Assembly: GCA_006538405.1 (NCBI GenBank)
Contig: BJKQ01000003.1
Coordinates: forward strand, 2,480,001 to 2,544,000
Source: Hansfordia pulvinata
Lineage: Eukaryota; Ascomycota; Sordariomycetes; Xylariales
DNA: 64,000 bases
Direction: 5' to 3'
This document shows positions 47,483 through 59,632 of the stretch, piece by piece. Position 1 is the first letter of the stretch. The number at the start of each line of letters is the position of its first letter. The position numbers were made by a program, and so were the translations under genes. Under the pieces are notes generated by a model. That model was not told the origin of the DNA, made no database searches, and was given only the letters and a program-made list of their open reading frames with translations.

Positions 47483-50400
47483 GATGAAGGTTGTGAAGAT
47501 GGGCTGCGAAATGAGTTGGTTGGTTGATTGGTGGTAGGATTGTGTTGTTCAGGGGTATCAATAAGAAGCGTGTTATGATGGGTGGTGATGGACTTAGATG
47601 ACCCCCAGAAAGCGACGGCACCAGCCTTATATATAGGCCAAGGGCCCGACAATAGTGCCAAGGTATGTCGAGGGGCACATGGCAGGGCGTTTGCTGAGGA
47701 CTCATTGTGCCCGGTTGTTGCCTCGTGGAAGGCGTGACTTCGTTTGCATCATCCGCGATCTCGATGAGAGATCTGGCAGGGCCGTGGCGGAAGGAGCCAC
47801 CCACAGAGTGAAGACTGGCTGGGTGTTGAGAGCCCTCGAAGGTACCTGGCAAATGGCAGGTCCTGTGCCGAGCCGAGCCGGCAGGGTACTCCAGTCGTAA
47901 GCGTGCCTACTTCCTTGCTTGCCTGTCTGCCTGCATGGAGGCGAGGCTCAAACCTTGGAAGTGAAGGGGCGCGCGGGTAAGCGTTGAGCAGCCGCAACGT
48001 CCGCGGAGGCGGGTTGAGGCCGCGTTCCCTGGCAGACAGTCGACATACGAGGAGACAAAGCTCCTAGCTTCAAACGTCCGACGAATGCCTGTGCAACCAG
48101 GGGCATTTTACCTCATCATGCGTCATAAGACGAGGGGTGGAAGCTGAACCCTGGCCGCGGATGGCACAGCGAGCACGGGTCACAAAGCCACAGCCACAGC
48201 CGCCTCCGAGCAGGGAGGTGGCCACATCGATGTACGAGTACCTCACATTTTGCAGACAGAGACAGCAGAATTCGATACGGTCAGCCGCGGGGGCGTTCGT
48301 GTAATGTTGCTCTGAGCGATGGAAGACCGGCGGCGGGACTAGATCTCGACGTGCGAGGGGAGCCCCAGGACAAGCCAGGCAGGGACACGCTGATCCCTGA
48401 GGCGCATCCTGGCCGCGGCCACCAAGGCCCAGATCCTGTTGTGACGTGCGCGGCCAGTCACGTCAGTCGTGCGTGGTGAATGGAGACCGCAGTTGCGCGC
48501 CACGAGTTGGTGGTGATCTGCGGCGGCGTGTGGCAGGCATGGTCACAGGCGCGTGGGCGGAGCGTGGCGTGGGAGGGGCGGGATGCGCGTTGAGCTTGTG
48601 AAATGACGTGTAGGCCGCGTTTGGGTGGCAGCCATGTGTGGCCTTTCGACCGCGACCGAGAGCGGGCAGAACTCAAACTGGCCAGGGCTGGAGAGATTGG
48701 ACAGGACCGGCGCAAGTCGCGCGCGCGTGGTGGGATGAGGTTCAGCAACATGGAAGGCAGAGGGCCGCCACAATTGGATACGGAACCCCTGGAGGCGATC
48801 GGGCGGAAGACGGCACCATATCGATACGGCCGTCTGGGCGATCAGGGTCCACGATGGCGGTACCTCGTAGCCCCGCCAGCTCGGGTGTCCCAGGCCTGTA
48901 CCTACTCGTACACATCCATCCAATACCACCTAGCCCCCGCCTACCACCCTGGACCTACTGTGGCGTCACGGCGCCCCGCCATGCGGTCATAGACTGCCCA
49001 GTTTTGGCGTCCTGTGGCTGGTTCTGGCAGCTCCAAGCTTGGAACCCCCCCCCAGGATCTCCTCCTCACACGAAATGGCCGTGCTGGCCCTCGTCAACCC
49101 CCCAGCGCGTTCACCAGTCGCCAGTCGCGCCGCACGTCTTCCCGATCGGGTGGCCGCGTGCTGCGTGAGACGGGATATCAATGACGATGATCAGCGGTCT
49201 TGCCGACCGATCAAGACGACGCGCGACACAATGGGAAATCCCATCACGACATGCCGCATTTTCATACTTTCTCCATCCTGTGTCCCGCTTAGTCTGTGAC
49301 AATCCCACCAACTCTGCTGTCTGTCGATTCGAGATCCAGCAGTGGCAGCCCAAGCGACTGGAACCTCCGTCTCGTCGTTGCTAGCGTGTGGGGTTAGTCA
49401 AACTCTCGGTCCTAGTCTTGCAGCTAATCTCACGCGCCTGACCTACCCGCTCGCCTTACCCATGCCCCAGTGCCCTCCTCCCAGTCTGGCATCGTCGCCG
49501 ACACAACTGCACCAACGCTGGCGCTTCCGCCAGACCACCTCGCGTAGCCCACGAACCAACACGAGAACTCACGTTTCCCGACATCGCGACTGGACGCACT
49601 CGTTTGTGCCACCCTCTCTGCAGATGTCAGACTGTGCCAGACCCCACCACCACCACTTGTTCAAACTTGCACGAAAACTGCACAGCATCCGTTCAGCCGC
49701 TCCCCCCTCCCCGGCACTGGTCTGGCCCAGTCCACGTTTCCCCCAAATGACGAGTGTCGCCAACGCGCCATTGGCTCGGACGCGCTGTCCGGCCGCGTTC
49801 TGTTCTACCTGCAGCCCGCCGGAAACTCTCCCAGTTGTACTTCTTCGGCTTTCAGCTCACAGGTGACGCAGTCACCGGGCTTGCCGGCTGCTGCGGATTC
49901 AATCGGCTTTAGCGGGCCACAAAGTCGAAGTTGACAATCCGGGTCTGGTTCCGAGCATAACGCGCTGCGTGTGTGCAAGTGACGTGTGCACGATGGGCCA
50001 GCAGAGCGAGGTCGGCAATGCGTAGCGCTGACTTGCCTGGTCTGGTCAGCCGGGTGCTGGTATGGATCACGGCTCGCTAGGGAAATCTCGAACTGCATCT
50101 TCCCCTACCATCACCTAGATAGCTTCCCGTCATGGTCCCCAATTCGAGTGGACTTCACTTAGTTCGCACCAAGAGCACGAGTGTGCGTCTTGGACCTCAG
50201 CATCACCCGCTTGCTAGTTCGATCTAAAATAACGCCGGCCTTGCGCTCTCTGGCGCTTTGGTTCAAATCACAACGAGGTCAAGGGGGCGAGCACAATTAG
50301 GCGTCGACGAGAGCCGAAGAATGAAAACATCAATTAGACCGCGCTTGCTACCTGCAGTACGCCCCGTCCTCGTACTTATCCCTCCACATACATTGCTTCT

Positions 50401-50761
50401 CGTGCATCCCTCCTAGGGCATCACTTTTGGGAAATAGCTTGTTCATAGCTTGGGGTATCAATTCATCACGCTGAAAGAGCCAACCTCCGCATTATCGCGC
50501 CCTGGTCCGAAATATACGATAGAAAATAGAACAAATGGTAGAGGTGGTTCGACTTCTCTTCAGAACACGGACACACACTCTCAAGCTCGTCTCCGGCACA
50601 TCGGCCTGTCTGTCTGCAGTCTCCCTTCAAGAAGTCCCGGTTGGTACGGTCAAATCGCGAGAGAGGACAAGGCCGACGGGCCATCACTCTAACGCCTCTC
50701 GGCGAGAGCTCGGCATTCGGCCTCCCCACCCTCAGCACGCCCCGAGATGCCCGGCCGCTTT
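47483..50761. other. Intergenic, no gene recognised
   Basis: About 3.3 kb. Beyond the promoter of the THG-repeat gene I see only overlapping short frames (for example 48638-49168 and 49342-49866) with no domain, splice logic or codon bias. Confidence 0.5.
47626..47636 (-). promoter_or_regulatory. TATA box of the THG-repeat gene
   Basis: TATATATAAGG on the minus strand, about 150 bp upstream of the ATG at 47482. It is the strongest TATA match in the window, in keeping with an inducible stress gene. Confidence 0.6.
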
Positions 50762-51332
50762 CTAGACGCGCCCACGACCCCAACCACGGCGGCGGTAGGT
50801 TCGGGTCTCGTGGTCGCGGACCCAGATGGCGCCGATGATGGACGAGACCAGCCAGCAGATGGCCGACAGGAAGGCAAAGGCGATGACGGCCTTGCGCTTG
50901 CCGCAGAAGTCGTCGCCGCGCAGGGTGATGTCGCCCCAGTAGAAGATCCTTCCACAAGCACCGTTGTTGTACTATGAGAGAGCGAAGCCGGTCAGCGTCG
51001 TGTTCTTCTGTGCGCTGCGAGGGAGATCGGGCTAAGGAGAAAAGGGGGCGACTCACGTGAACCAAGACGCCAAAGGCGGCGAACCAGCAGAGGGAGATGA
51101 AGAAGTCGATGGGGTAGTGGATGAAGCTGCCGGCAAAGGGGAGGAGCCAGATAAGGGCGAGGAACATGGACAAGCCGGCGACGACTTCGGCGTAGATGTA
51201 CGGGGCCAGAGCTCGGTCCGAGACGGTGTCGTGGACGTCGTGGAGGAACTCGCCGTTGAGGCCGGCCACGATGGCGGCGAAGACCAGCTCCGCCAGGCGG
51301 AGGATGGTGGCAAAGAGGTCGGTGAGAATCAT
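50762..51332 (-). CDS. MARVEL-domain four-helix membrane protein
   Basis: 161 residues. Exons are 51332-51057 and 50971-50762. The 85-nt intron 51056-50972 starts GTGAGT and ends ATAG, phase 0. The start at 51332 (MILTDLFATILRLAE) puts helix 1 at the N-terminus. Four hydrophobic segments follow the MARVEL layout: LRLAELVFAAIVAGLNG, VVAGLSMFLALIWLLPF, IDFFISLCWFAAFGVLV and KAVIAFAFLSAICWLVSSII. A short Cys-bearing loop before helix 4 (NNGACGRIFYWGD, FCGKRKA) and a basic tail (RTYRRRGWGRGRV) are typical of fungal members. These proteins organise plasma-membrane or vesicle domains. A second MARVEL gene lies at 55459. A TATA-like ATAAATA lies near 51525 on the minus strand. Confidence 0.88.
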
Positions 51333-54300
51333 GGTGGTGGGCTTTCGTTTGGCAGTGCTGAGGTGGTTGGTTTTGCTGTGGTTTGGATCACCGGGGTTCT
51401 TCTGTGCTCGCCCGCCGACTTTGGCCACGAGGTCTCAGGCTCGCGTTACACTGTGACTGGGTCGGACTGTTGGGTGGCGATCAAGGTGAGATGGTGGTGA
51501 GGAGAGCCGTCGGACAGGACAAGCTATTTATCCCCCCCCGGGTTCGTCTGACGCAGGCGGGGGCGGCGAGGAGGTGCCTGACGGCAAGGCACAGGTGAAG
51601 ACCAAGATTTGCGCGCCCTGTGCCTTGGCAGAGCACACGGTCAAGTGACATGGGTGATGGGGCCATTCAGAGGATGAGGTCGACTACCTAGTGGGTATGC
51701 AGGCCGCGGTGACACCACCCAGCCCAAGCCGACCCGCCCGCGACCCCAAAGACCAAAGGGCACTGGCGCAAGGCCGCCGGGATAGCCGGGATGACAATGC
51801 TGCATGGATGGGCTGGCGGCCCAGGGGAGGGATGGGGGTGAGTCACGGACTATAGCCGCCAGCCAGGGACGGCCCCTGAGGCGTGTATGGGGAGGCGCCG
51901 GACACATGTCTCTGGCTTTCTGCTGGTGGCTGCGCTCGATATTGGTCGCCGGCAGTCCGTGCCCTTGGAGGCGTTGGGAGTATACGACACGCTCGTCCAG
52001 CATCGTCGGCGCGCGCCATGTGTCCGCTGGCGGCACTCGGGCGAGGCGAGGCGCCACCTACGATACTAGACGACTATCCGGAAGTGGGCATGCATGGCGG
52101 TCGTGTAAGTGCCGGTGCACCGACTTGGCGGCCCAACGGTGAGGGACGGGCCAGGCCAGGTGAAGGGGAGACCCCGGGCGGCGTCTGGGCTGCCGAGAGG
52201 ACAATGCGCTGGCAGGCCTGGATGGGTAAGGTAGGTAGGGTACATGTAAGCTTGAAGATGGGTTGGGCCATGGCGTCTGATGAGCTATCCTGCAGATGGC
52301 GTGGGCGGATACCAATGCGCTGGTGCGTTGCGTTGCCAGGGGGTAGGGTAGAAGGGGGTATGAGGTCATACCGCGCCGCCACCACGGGGGCAGGGCGGCA
52401 GAAACCAAGGTCGCCGACACGAACACGGCCGTCGCGTGGGCGCACGAGCACAGAACAAGCCAGTGCCGTGCGCTCCCGAAAGCAGGATTCGTGGCACCCG
52501 GCCAGCCAACCCGAGAGGTTACTTTCCGCCAGTAATCTCGAGCCCGGACGCGAGTTTGAGCCGACAAGGCGTGGAGGCTCAGAACAGCAGGTCTTGCGCA
52601 GCGCAGTGGGCGCCCGCAGCGATTCTCCAGCGCCCGCCGTGGAGGCCCACTGTAATCCATTGGATCAGCCTCGAGGGCCCATCAAACAGAGCGTGGCAGC
52701 CCAACTGCCGGCGTCTGACTCCAGGGCTGTCTTTGGTGGCAGGCACAGCAGGCTGGGCGGTGGGTCGGGCTTGGGCGGCACGGCGGGTCTCGATTTGCTG
52801 TGGGCCGCTGCCGCTGGGGTGCTTTGTTGAAAGGACTGGTATTCTGACCTCTTCCGGTGGTGGATTATGGTAGACGCGTTACCCACCCAGTCGATCGATC
52901 CCGTCAGACGAGCACAAGATCAGACAAGTCAATCCCCGTCGACACTCGTGTCTGTTCTCGACTCACCTTATCGATCCTCCAGGAACATGTGCGAGTAGGT
53001 TCAGATCGCGCAAACCAAATCGCAGGCCGAAACAAAGTCTATCCTCCAAACAGCCCGCCGACCCTTGGGAGAGCAACCGCCCTGGCCCACCATACCTGCG
53101 GACACATCCCGTGGGCGGCAGCGTTGGTAACCTGGTCACACGAACCCCGGGGAGGGGGGCCGGCCACGAGGTGCGTGACGACCTCACTTCAGCATCGCTC
53201 GGGTGTCTGGCGGGAAAGAGGAAGAAGACCCACACCCACCAGAAAGCGCCCACTCAGCGCCGGCCACGACGGCAAGACGCACACGCAACCTACCTGTCCC
53301 TCCTCCGCGGCAGCGATGGTTTGTGGTGTGACCAAGCATCACGAGATATCGACCCGTCATATCGCATGAGGTAAGCAGACCATGGATTGGGGCACATACT
53401 CGCACGCCAGGTCATCCAGTCGGAGCAGTGGCTGGTGGGCACGCTACAGGTTAGAGCTGTCGACGGGCATGGATGGGGTGTTGAGGGAAGCCTCTCTTTG
53501 AATCTTCTGGGCGAGAGACGTATTTCAGGCGGCGGTCGACTTGCCCAATTCCAGCCACCGCCACCACCACCATCAGCCACTGACCGCCCGCTGCCTCGCA
53601 TCTCAACCCCACGCTCTCGAACCCAATTCCCCAGTGAATTAGGTTATTGGCTTTCGGCCTCCCGCTGCGACCCAGCATGCGCCATCGGACCCGCGCATCT
53701 TGATCTGGCAGCGGGGAGGGGGCGGCCGGGGGATCGCTGCTCTGCCCGCCAGTGTGCGAGTACCTAACCTAGGTAGGTACGTACGAATACTGGCAGAGTG
53801 AGAACCGGTCGTCTTGACGGGTACGCGCATGCCACGAGGAAACAAGTACAGACGGCGATTCTCCGGATACCTAGGGATCCCAGCTTGGTCTATCTCATCT
53901 GCATCTGCATACTCGAGCTCAGCGACCCCACGCCTGCGCAAGTGCATGCGTTGTGCATTTGTCGCGGGGATCAGACGGTGCGCGCGGCATGGATTTGCGG
54001 ATTGGCTGGCAATCATCTCCGGACGACGATTGATGATGACCGAGATGAACTAATTAACCTGCACTGGCGGCTCTGTTCCCGTCTGTCGAGGCGCGGAGGC
54101 CTGGAGAACGAAACCAGTCGCCATATATATGTCGCCAGCTATACCTGGGTACCGTACTCGTATGGAAGGGGGGCTGAGGGTGAGGTTCGACAGCGCTGTT
54201 CGCCGGGTGGCGCGTCCGTCCGCAAGAGGCAGGTGCTGTGAGCTTTTTGGGTGATGGTGTTGGGACCAGTCCACGCCGAGGCGGTAATGGCGGCGCTGCG

Positions 54301-55458
54301 GTTGCCGGGCAAAAGGTGAGACAGGCAGGGCCGGGGTTGTCGAGGCCGGTGCTGATTGGCGTTGCTGCGTTGCGGTGCGCCACAGTCCCTCTCTTTCCAG
54401 GTTGCCCAGTCCAGTTCTCCACGGATATTCGTAGTAACGGCGTGAGAGCAACCAGAGAAGGCCAGAGCCGAGCAGGGGGTCGTCCATTCACCGATCGGCG
54501 TGGATACCTACGGAAACGGGCTGGTTCGATCAGCCCGGCCAACCACTGGGCTCGGACAGTCAGGTCAGGGTGTGAATCTGCGGTCGCATACTCGTACTAC
54601 GTAATCCGGGGTGGCCAGCCAAAGTAAACATGCACGCGCGCGCGGGCCGGCATTTGTTTACATGGAATGCGATGCTGCCACCAGGAAACGACTGGACTGC
54701 CATCCCGACAACCCGTGAGCGCTGCATTGCATTCCTCCCGCTCCTTGCTGCGCATCTGACATGTGCTTGCATGCGGTGCCATCACCTATCATTGAACCGG
54801 CTGCACATCCAGACATCTAGGCAGTCTTCTTCCCATGATTCTTAGTGCTGGCCTAACCTAGCTCCTTCGCCCACTCTTCACAGTCTCCGTCCCCGCCAGA
54901 GCCTCGAATGAGGTCATGACCAGCTGCCAACTAAGGTGCATCTGAGATAGTGCCTGAGCAGCTCCCAGATAGCCACAGCTAGCCCGCGATTCTATTCGAC
55001 CCAGCAGCAGTTAGGTTAACCTTGCACTGCGCCGGGCTCGATCGAGGTCCGTACACAGATTCTGCACCTTATTACATATGTTGGGACACCTTTCTACGTT
55101 GGGATACATTATTAAAAACGTTGCGTTGGTATCCGCAGTGAGGAAGGCAGGCACAGGTCAGTAGTTATTCATCAGCGGGCAGTCACCACCGCCAGGCAGC
55201 TCGGACCGCGCGACTCACTCTCACGGCCGCCTGCTAACTCGGCTTGCATCGCCGCCCATCGCCTGACTTACCATCTCTGTATCTTTGCACCTTTGCATCT
55301 TCGCATCTTCGCATCCCATCGCATCCCATCGCCACCGCAACCTCGCCTCATTTGCTCACTACCGCGGCATACTCGTACCTTACCAGGGCCACCCTCTCAT
55401 ATTACGGCCGCCCAGACCTACCACTTTACCTACTTTATCCACATCGACACCCGCCAGC
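51333..55458. other. Intergenic between divergent MARVEL genes
   Basis: 4.1 kb, the largest gap between recognised genes after the left end. A 315-codon frame at 51883-52830 (+) has random-looking composition and no motifs. The last 250 bp before 55459 are CATC/CAC-rich leader-like sequence. Confidence 0.5.
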
Positions 55459-56106
55459 ATGCAGGAGTTCGCCAAGTCGCTGCTGCGCATCGCCCAGCTC
55501 CTCCTGCTGCTGCTGGCCACCGCCCTCGTCGGCAACGTCGTCGCCGGCAACGCCGCCCACATCGAGGCCCAAGCCATCAACTTCTGCCTCTTCGTCTGCG
55601 CCCTCGCCTGGATCGCCTCCCTCTACGGCTTCGTCGCCCACTTCGTCGCCGTCCTCGCCGTGCCTCTCGTCTCCTTCGCCCTCGACGCCGCCGCCGCCCT
55701 CTTCACCCTCATTGCCGCCATTGTCCTGTCCGCAAAGCTGACCGCCGTCAACTGCGCCAACCTGGTACGTTCAGACCAAACAAAGAGAACAGACCAAACA
55801 AAGAGAACAGACCAGGCTCTTTTCCCTCCCTGTCCCCTTCCACAGTCAAGAAGCTTACCTCCAGCTAATCGCCTCGTACAACAGGACGACAAGCCGGACG
55901 GCTACATCGCCTTCGGCTCCGGCGACGACACCAAGCGGTGCCGCGAGATCCAGGCCAGCGCCGTCTTCCTCTGGCTGCTGCTGCCCGCCTTCGCCGCGAC
56001 CCTCTTCCTCGGCTTCCGCGAGTTCAGGAGCGGCGGCGGGTCCCTGCGCAGCGGTGGCATCAGCAGCGTCGGCAGCAGGCCCAGCATGTCGCAGATCGGC
56101 GTTTAG
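55459..56106 (+). CDS. MARVEL-domain (NCE102-like) membrane protein
   Basis: 175 residues. Exons are 55459-55764 and 55885-56106; the 120-nt intron starts GTACGT, has CTAAT at 55865 and ends ACAG, phase 0. The start MQEFAKSLLRIAQLLLLLLATALVG opens helix 1. Helix 2 (INFCLFVCALAWIASLYGFVA), helix 3 (VLAVPLVSFALDAAAALFTLIAA) and helix 4 (AVFLWLLLPAFAATLFLGF) follow. The loop before helix 4 has the family pattern NCANL, then RCREIQAS. The Ser/Gly-rich cytoplasmic tail ends SMSQIGV. Likely plasma-membrane, in eisosome or endocytic domains by family analogy. It shares family but little sequence with the gene at 50762-51332, so a recent duplication is unlikely. Confidence 0.9.
   Translation: MQEFAKSLLRIAQLLLLLLATALVGNVVAGNAAHIEAQAINFCLFVCALAWIASLYGFVAHFVAVLAVPLVSFALDAAAALFTLIAAIVLSAKLTAVNCANLVRSDQTKRTDQTKRTDQALFPPCPLPQSRSLPPANRLVQQDDKPDGYIAFGSGDDTKRCREIQASAVFLWLLLPAFAATLFLGFREFRSGGGSLRSGGISSVGSRPSMSQIGV
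55773..55808 (+). repeat. 18-nt tandem duplication inside an intron
   Basis: AGACCAAACAAAGAGAAC occurs twice in tandem just after the donor of the MARVEL gene's intron, which explains part of its larger size. Confidence 0.9.
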
Positions 56107-57627
56107 GCTGCTGCCGACGGAAACAGCGACGACGGCGGGGAAGGGTTTCCCACGTATGGCTGCTGAGTCTCAAAGCCCACCTTTGCATCCGGCCGGTATC
56201 GGGTCGTTATTCCTATTTTCTTTTCCGACGTCTGCAGCTCGCATCTCAGCACGCGCACGCACCCGTACACGCACTCGCTGGACGCGGGACCTTTGCCCAC
56301 GGGGCGGCATCACTAGTACCCGTGCACGGCTCGGTTGCCAGTTTGGGCATTACGAATGATGAGGTACACACTTGAGTGGTTCGACCATGGCGACATAACA
56401 CGGCTGGGGCTGCTGGGTAATCTGATCCGGACAATGCGGGGGGTTTCTTGTATGAGCTACACATTGTAATCGGCTTGGTGGAAGGGCGTAAATGGCGTTG
56501 ATTGAGTAGCCACCTGGAAATAGGCTCTCGCATTGTATTGCCACCCCTTTTTGCTTATTTCTTCATTTTCTGGTTAGGGGCCGTTGCCTAACACTGTCGG
56601 CTCGTGGGCGAATGCCGCCTCAGTCTAGGTGGACAACATATTACATCACAGAAGAAAGAAGATAGACAGTAGCAGTGCAATGGCATGCGAAGCCTATACA
56701 TTGAACGGGGTCCTTCTCGCGCAATGTGCCCCGTCTTGCACCTAGTAGCTTCATTTCAGATGTGGGTTGGACTGAGTGGTGGCAACGACATCTACCGAAA
56801 CCAACCAAGCCTGGTTCCAATACAGATACATGAATATCCCACGGATCGCCACGTGCCGGCGATGCTAAACCCGGATGGAAGTTTTCGATCGAGGGGAGGT
56901 GACCTGTCATGCGAAATAGGGACAACAGTCACTTGCCCGTGAGGGTATGTGAAGTCCAGGTAGCCTCATAAAGCGCAAATCTTCAACGCAGCTATTGGCC
57001 CCGTGATCTTCAACGCCGACAACTCAGCCCACGTCATGCGACACGTTGCCATGAGAGTGCTTGATAAATGACCCCCTTCCCTCCCGAATTGACAGGGCGC
57101 GCAGCACAGGAGTCCTTGACGCTGCACTGTAGCCTGACAATCATGGAACAGAGCGTCTACGCCACTCGAGAAGGAAGGGCTTGCGCGAGGGGCGCAAGCG
57201 AGGACCACCTGTCTCTTGACGAGCCGCAAGGCAGATCAACACAGGCTCGCGTTCCTCCGAAAACTGCCATGCCAGCCGGTGGCGAGGGCGAGTCGCCAAA
57301 GACCTTGGCGTGGCAAACCGCGTCCGCAGGTGAGCCGAGTCGCCCACACGGGGCCTAGCAGACAACGATGGAAAACGCCTTCCTCAGGCGATGGGGATTG
57401 AATGGTCAGGGAACCAGATATAAGAAAAAATGGCGGCCTGTTAGTATAATAGAGGAGAGAAGTGAAGCCACGCGGACCTCTACTAAAGCCAGCTTCACCC
57501 CTGACCCCCCTCGTCTTTGCCCTCCTCGCGCAAGCCCATCTGGCTGCCCTCCCATACAGCACCCTCTGGCATCCCACCTGCAAGCCCACCCCGGCCCGGG
57601 AGCTCGGCTCGGCAGCAAGCAAGCAAC
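56107..57627. other. Intergenic, no gene recognised
   Basis: 1.5 kb between two plus-strand genes. A TATAAG at about 57419-57424 lies some 205 bp upstream of the next ATG. The leader after 57480 is C-rich. Confidence 0.5.
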
Positions 57628-59014
57628 ATGCTGCTTGGGAGAGCCGCCGCCGCGTGCCTGAAGGCCACGGCCCTCGGGGCGGTGCTGCTCGGCGCTATGG
57701 CCGTGGGCGACGACGACGACTTCGAGGCGCCCCGCCTCAACGGGGACGCGGCCAACGACATCCGGACGCTCCTCTTCTACCACACGGTCTCCGGGTGGGG
57801 GTTCCTCGAGGACGCGTCCCGCAGCGCCCGCGAGGGCGGGGGCAGGCAGACGACGCTCTACCTCAACGACGGCTTCTGCACGGCGCTGGCGATCCAGGAG
57901 CACCTCGAGTCGCACCGGTACGCGGGCCAGGCGGCGCGCCTGACGGACCCGCGGCACCGCAGCGCGCTGAGCGCGTGGCTGTGGGCGCGGGTCGGCTCGG
58001 CGTCGGACCCGATCGTGGTCGGGTACTGGGAGGCGCTGGCGCGCATCGCGCCGCTGCTCAGCGGGATAGGCTCGGCGGGGTGGCACAGGACGCTCATGGG
58101 CGCGCAGGGCCTGTTCTTCCTGCGCGCCGCGGCCCTGCACACGGACGACCCCCCGGGCGGCCGGTCGAGGAGCGGCGCCACCGACGACCGCCACGCCGCG
58201 CCCTTCCAGGAGACCGGCGGCGGCAAGGGCATCTACGTGGAGCGCAGCCTGGTGCCGACCCTGGTCGACATCCTGAAGAACCCCTCGCCGCAGACGTACG
58301 TGCCGCCCGAGGCGCTGCGCGGCGGCGCCGCCGCCCTGGCCGGCTGGCTCGACGGCCTCGTGCCCTCCCTGTCCATCCCCATCCTCCGGGCCAGGTCCAG
58401 CAGCATCCGCTACGACAAGATCGCCCGGTTCGCCGACCTGCCCGAGGACGCGCGGCTGCTGGCCCTGCACCTCATGGGCTTCCTGCACGGCGTGCCGCAG
58501 GAGGACGGATCGGCGGCGGGGGGCCGTCGCCGCGCCCGTTCCTGAGCGGCTTCGGGGGCGTGGAGGCCGCGGCGGGCTGGCGGCGGCGGCGCTGGTGGAC
58601 CCCGACGACGGGGGGCACCCTCACCAGCGGCCTGTTCTTCGAGGACGGGGACGCTTCCTCCTCCTCCTCCTCCTCCGACGACGACGACAGCAACGGCGGG
58701 GTGGGCGCGCTCTTCGCGCTGACGGGCCCGCGGGCGCCCGGAGTGGTGATGGGGTCCGGCGGCCCGCCAGGGCCCGCGAGCATGGCCTCCATCGCCTCGA
58801 TCCTCGACGACGCCCGGGCCCAGCTGGCCCCGAGGCGCATCGTGTCCGCGGGCTCGATACGGAGCGACCCCCAGGAGACGCCCGGCTTCGGCGGGGTCGA
58901 GCCCGACGCCGATGCCCCGAGTACCTCTGGAAGCGGTTCCAGGGCTTGCCCGTCCATCCGGCGCCGCGGAGGGACCCGCCGATGCTGACGGACGGCTACC
59001 GGAGGAATATCTGA
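57628..59014 (+). CDS. Secreted hypothetical protein, two frame breaks
   Basis: About 462 residues after correction. The ATG at 57628 opens a signal-like N-terminus (MLLGRAAAACLKATALGAVL, LGAMAVG), followed by an acidic stretch. The N-terminal 260 residues look folded and mainly helical: NDIRTLLFYHTVSGWGFLED, LYLNDGFCTALAIQEHL, SDPIVVGYWEALARIAPLL, TLVDILKNPS and LARSSSIRYDKIARF-like segments. I do not recognise the family. Two breaks: an extra G in the G6 near 58515-58520 joins EDGSAAGG to PSPRPFLSGFGG, and an extra C in CCCC near 58916-58919 joins DADAP to EYLWKRFQGLP, ending GYRRNI. Between them are Ser and Asp runs and MASIASILDDARAQLAP. Uncorrected, the protein would stop at 58543. Confidence 0.6.
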
Positions 59015-59632
59015 GGGCGATGTGCTTGTTGCTTTGTTTCTGGAGACGTTGGATAGACAGAGAGTGCTACATTTCCTCATTCGAAAAGAGGCTATAGAGA
59101 ATCATAGAATTTTTTTTTTTTTCAAAAAAGAAGAAAACAAACACATGGCAGTGGGAGACGGATATATGGCAGACTCTTGCTTACCGTCGCGGGGAGACTG
59201 CATCCCTTTTCAACTGACGAGACTTATGCTCACCACGCCTCCCAGAGAATGTGAACACAGCTGCGGTCGGACAATCGCGTTCCGGCTACGGCTCCAGCTC
59301 AAGACAGCGCTCATTGTGCTTCTCACGCCGGAGCTGTGTCGAGACGAAACACCGGATCGCGCATCAACCACCTCACTGAAAGTCTCTTCAACAGCTGTAA
59401 CGAGGCTCAAAGCCCATTTTATACGACCAGTCCAGGCGCCTCTCCCTGCAAGCCGCGTGGCCATTGAACGAGATTCAAAGCGGGTCGTCTCCTGTTCCCC
59501 CTGCCGTGAGGAGCTCACTTAGATATCAACTCAACAAACACATCACCGACGTGTCCGCAAGATCCTCCCCTTGGAACCTCCTCCCGAACACCCCCTCAAC
59601 CCCTTCACCCTTCGCTCCTCCCGCCCGCCACG
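59015..59632. other. Intergenic between convergent genes
   Basis: 618 bp shared 3' flank with a T12-A run near 59110. No supported ORF. Confidence 0.5.

Noticed and set aside
46589..47527. 312-codon plus-strand Ser/Gly/Val-rich frame
   Set aside because: Mirror of the THG-repeat gene. The minus strand has the motif repeats, a TATA box and an intron.
51883..52830. 315-codon plus-strand frame
   Set aside because: Random-looking Arg/Gly/Pro composition, no helices or motifs, other frames open as well.
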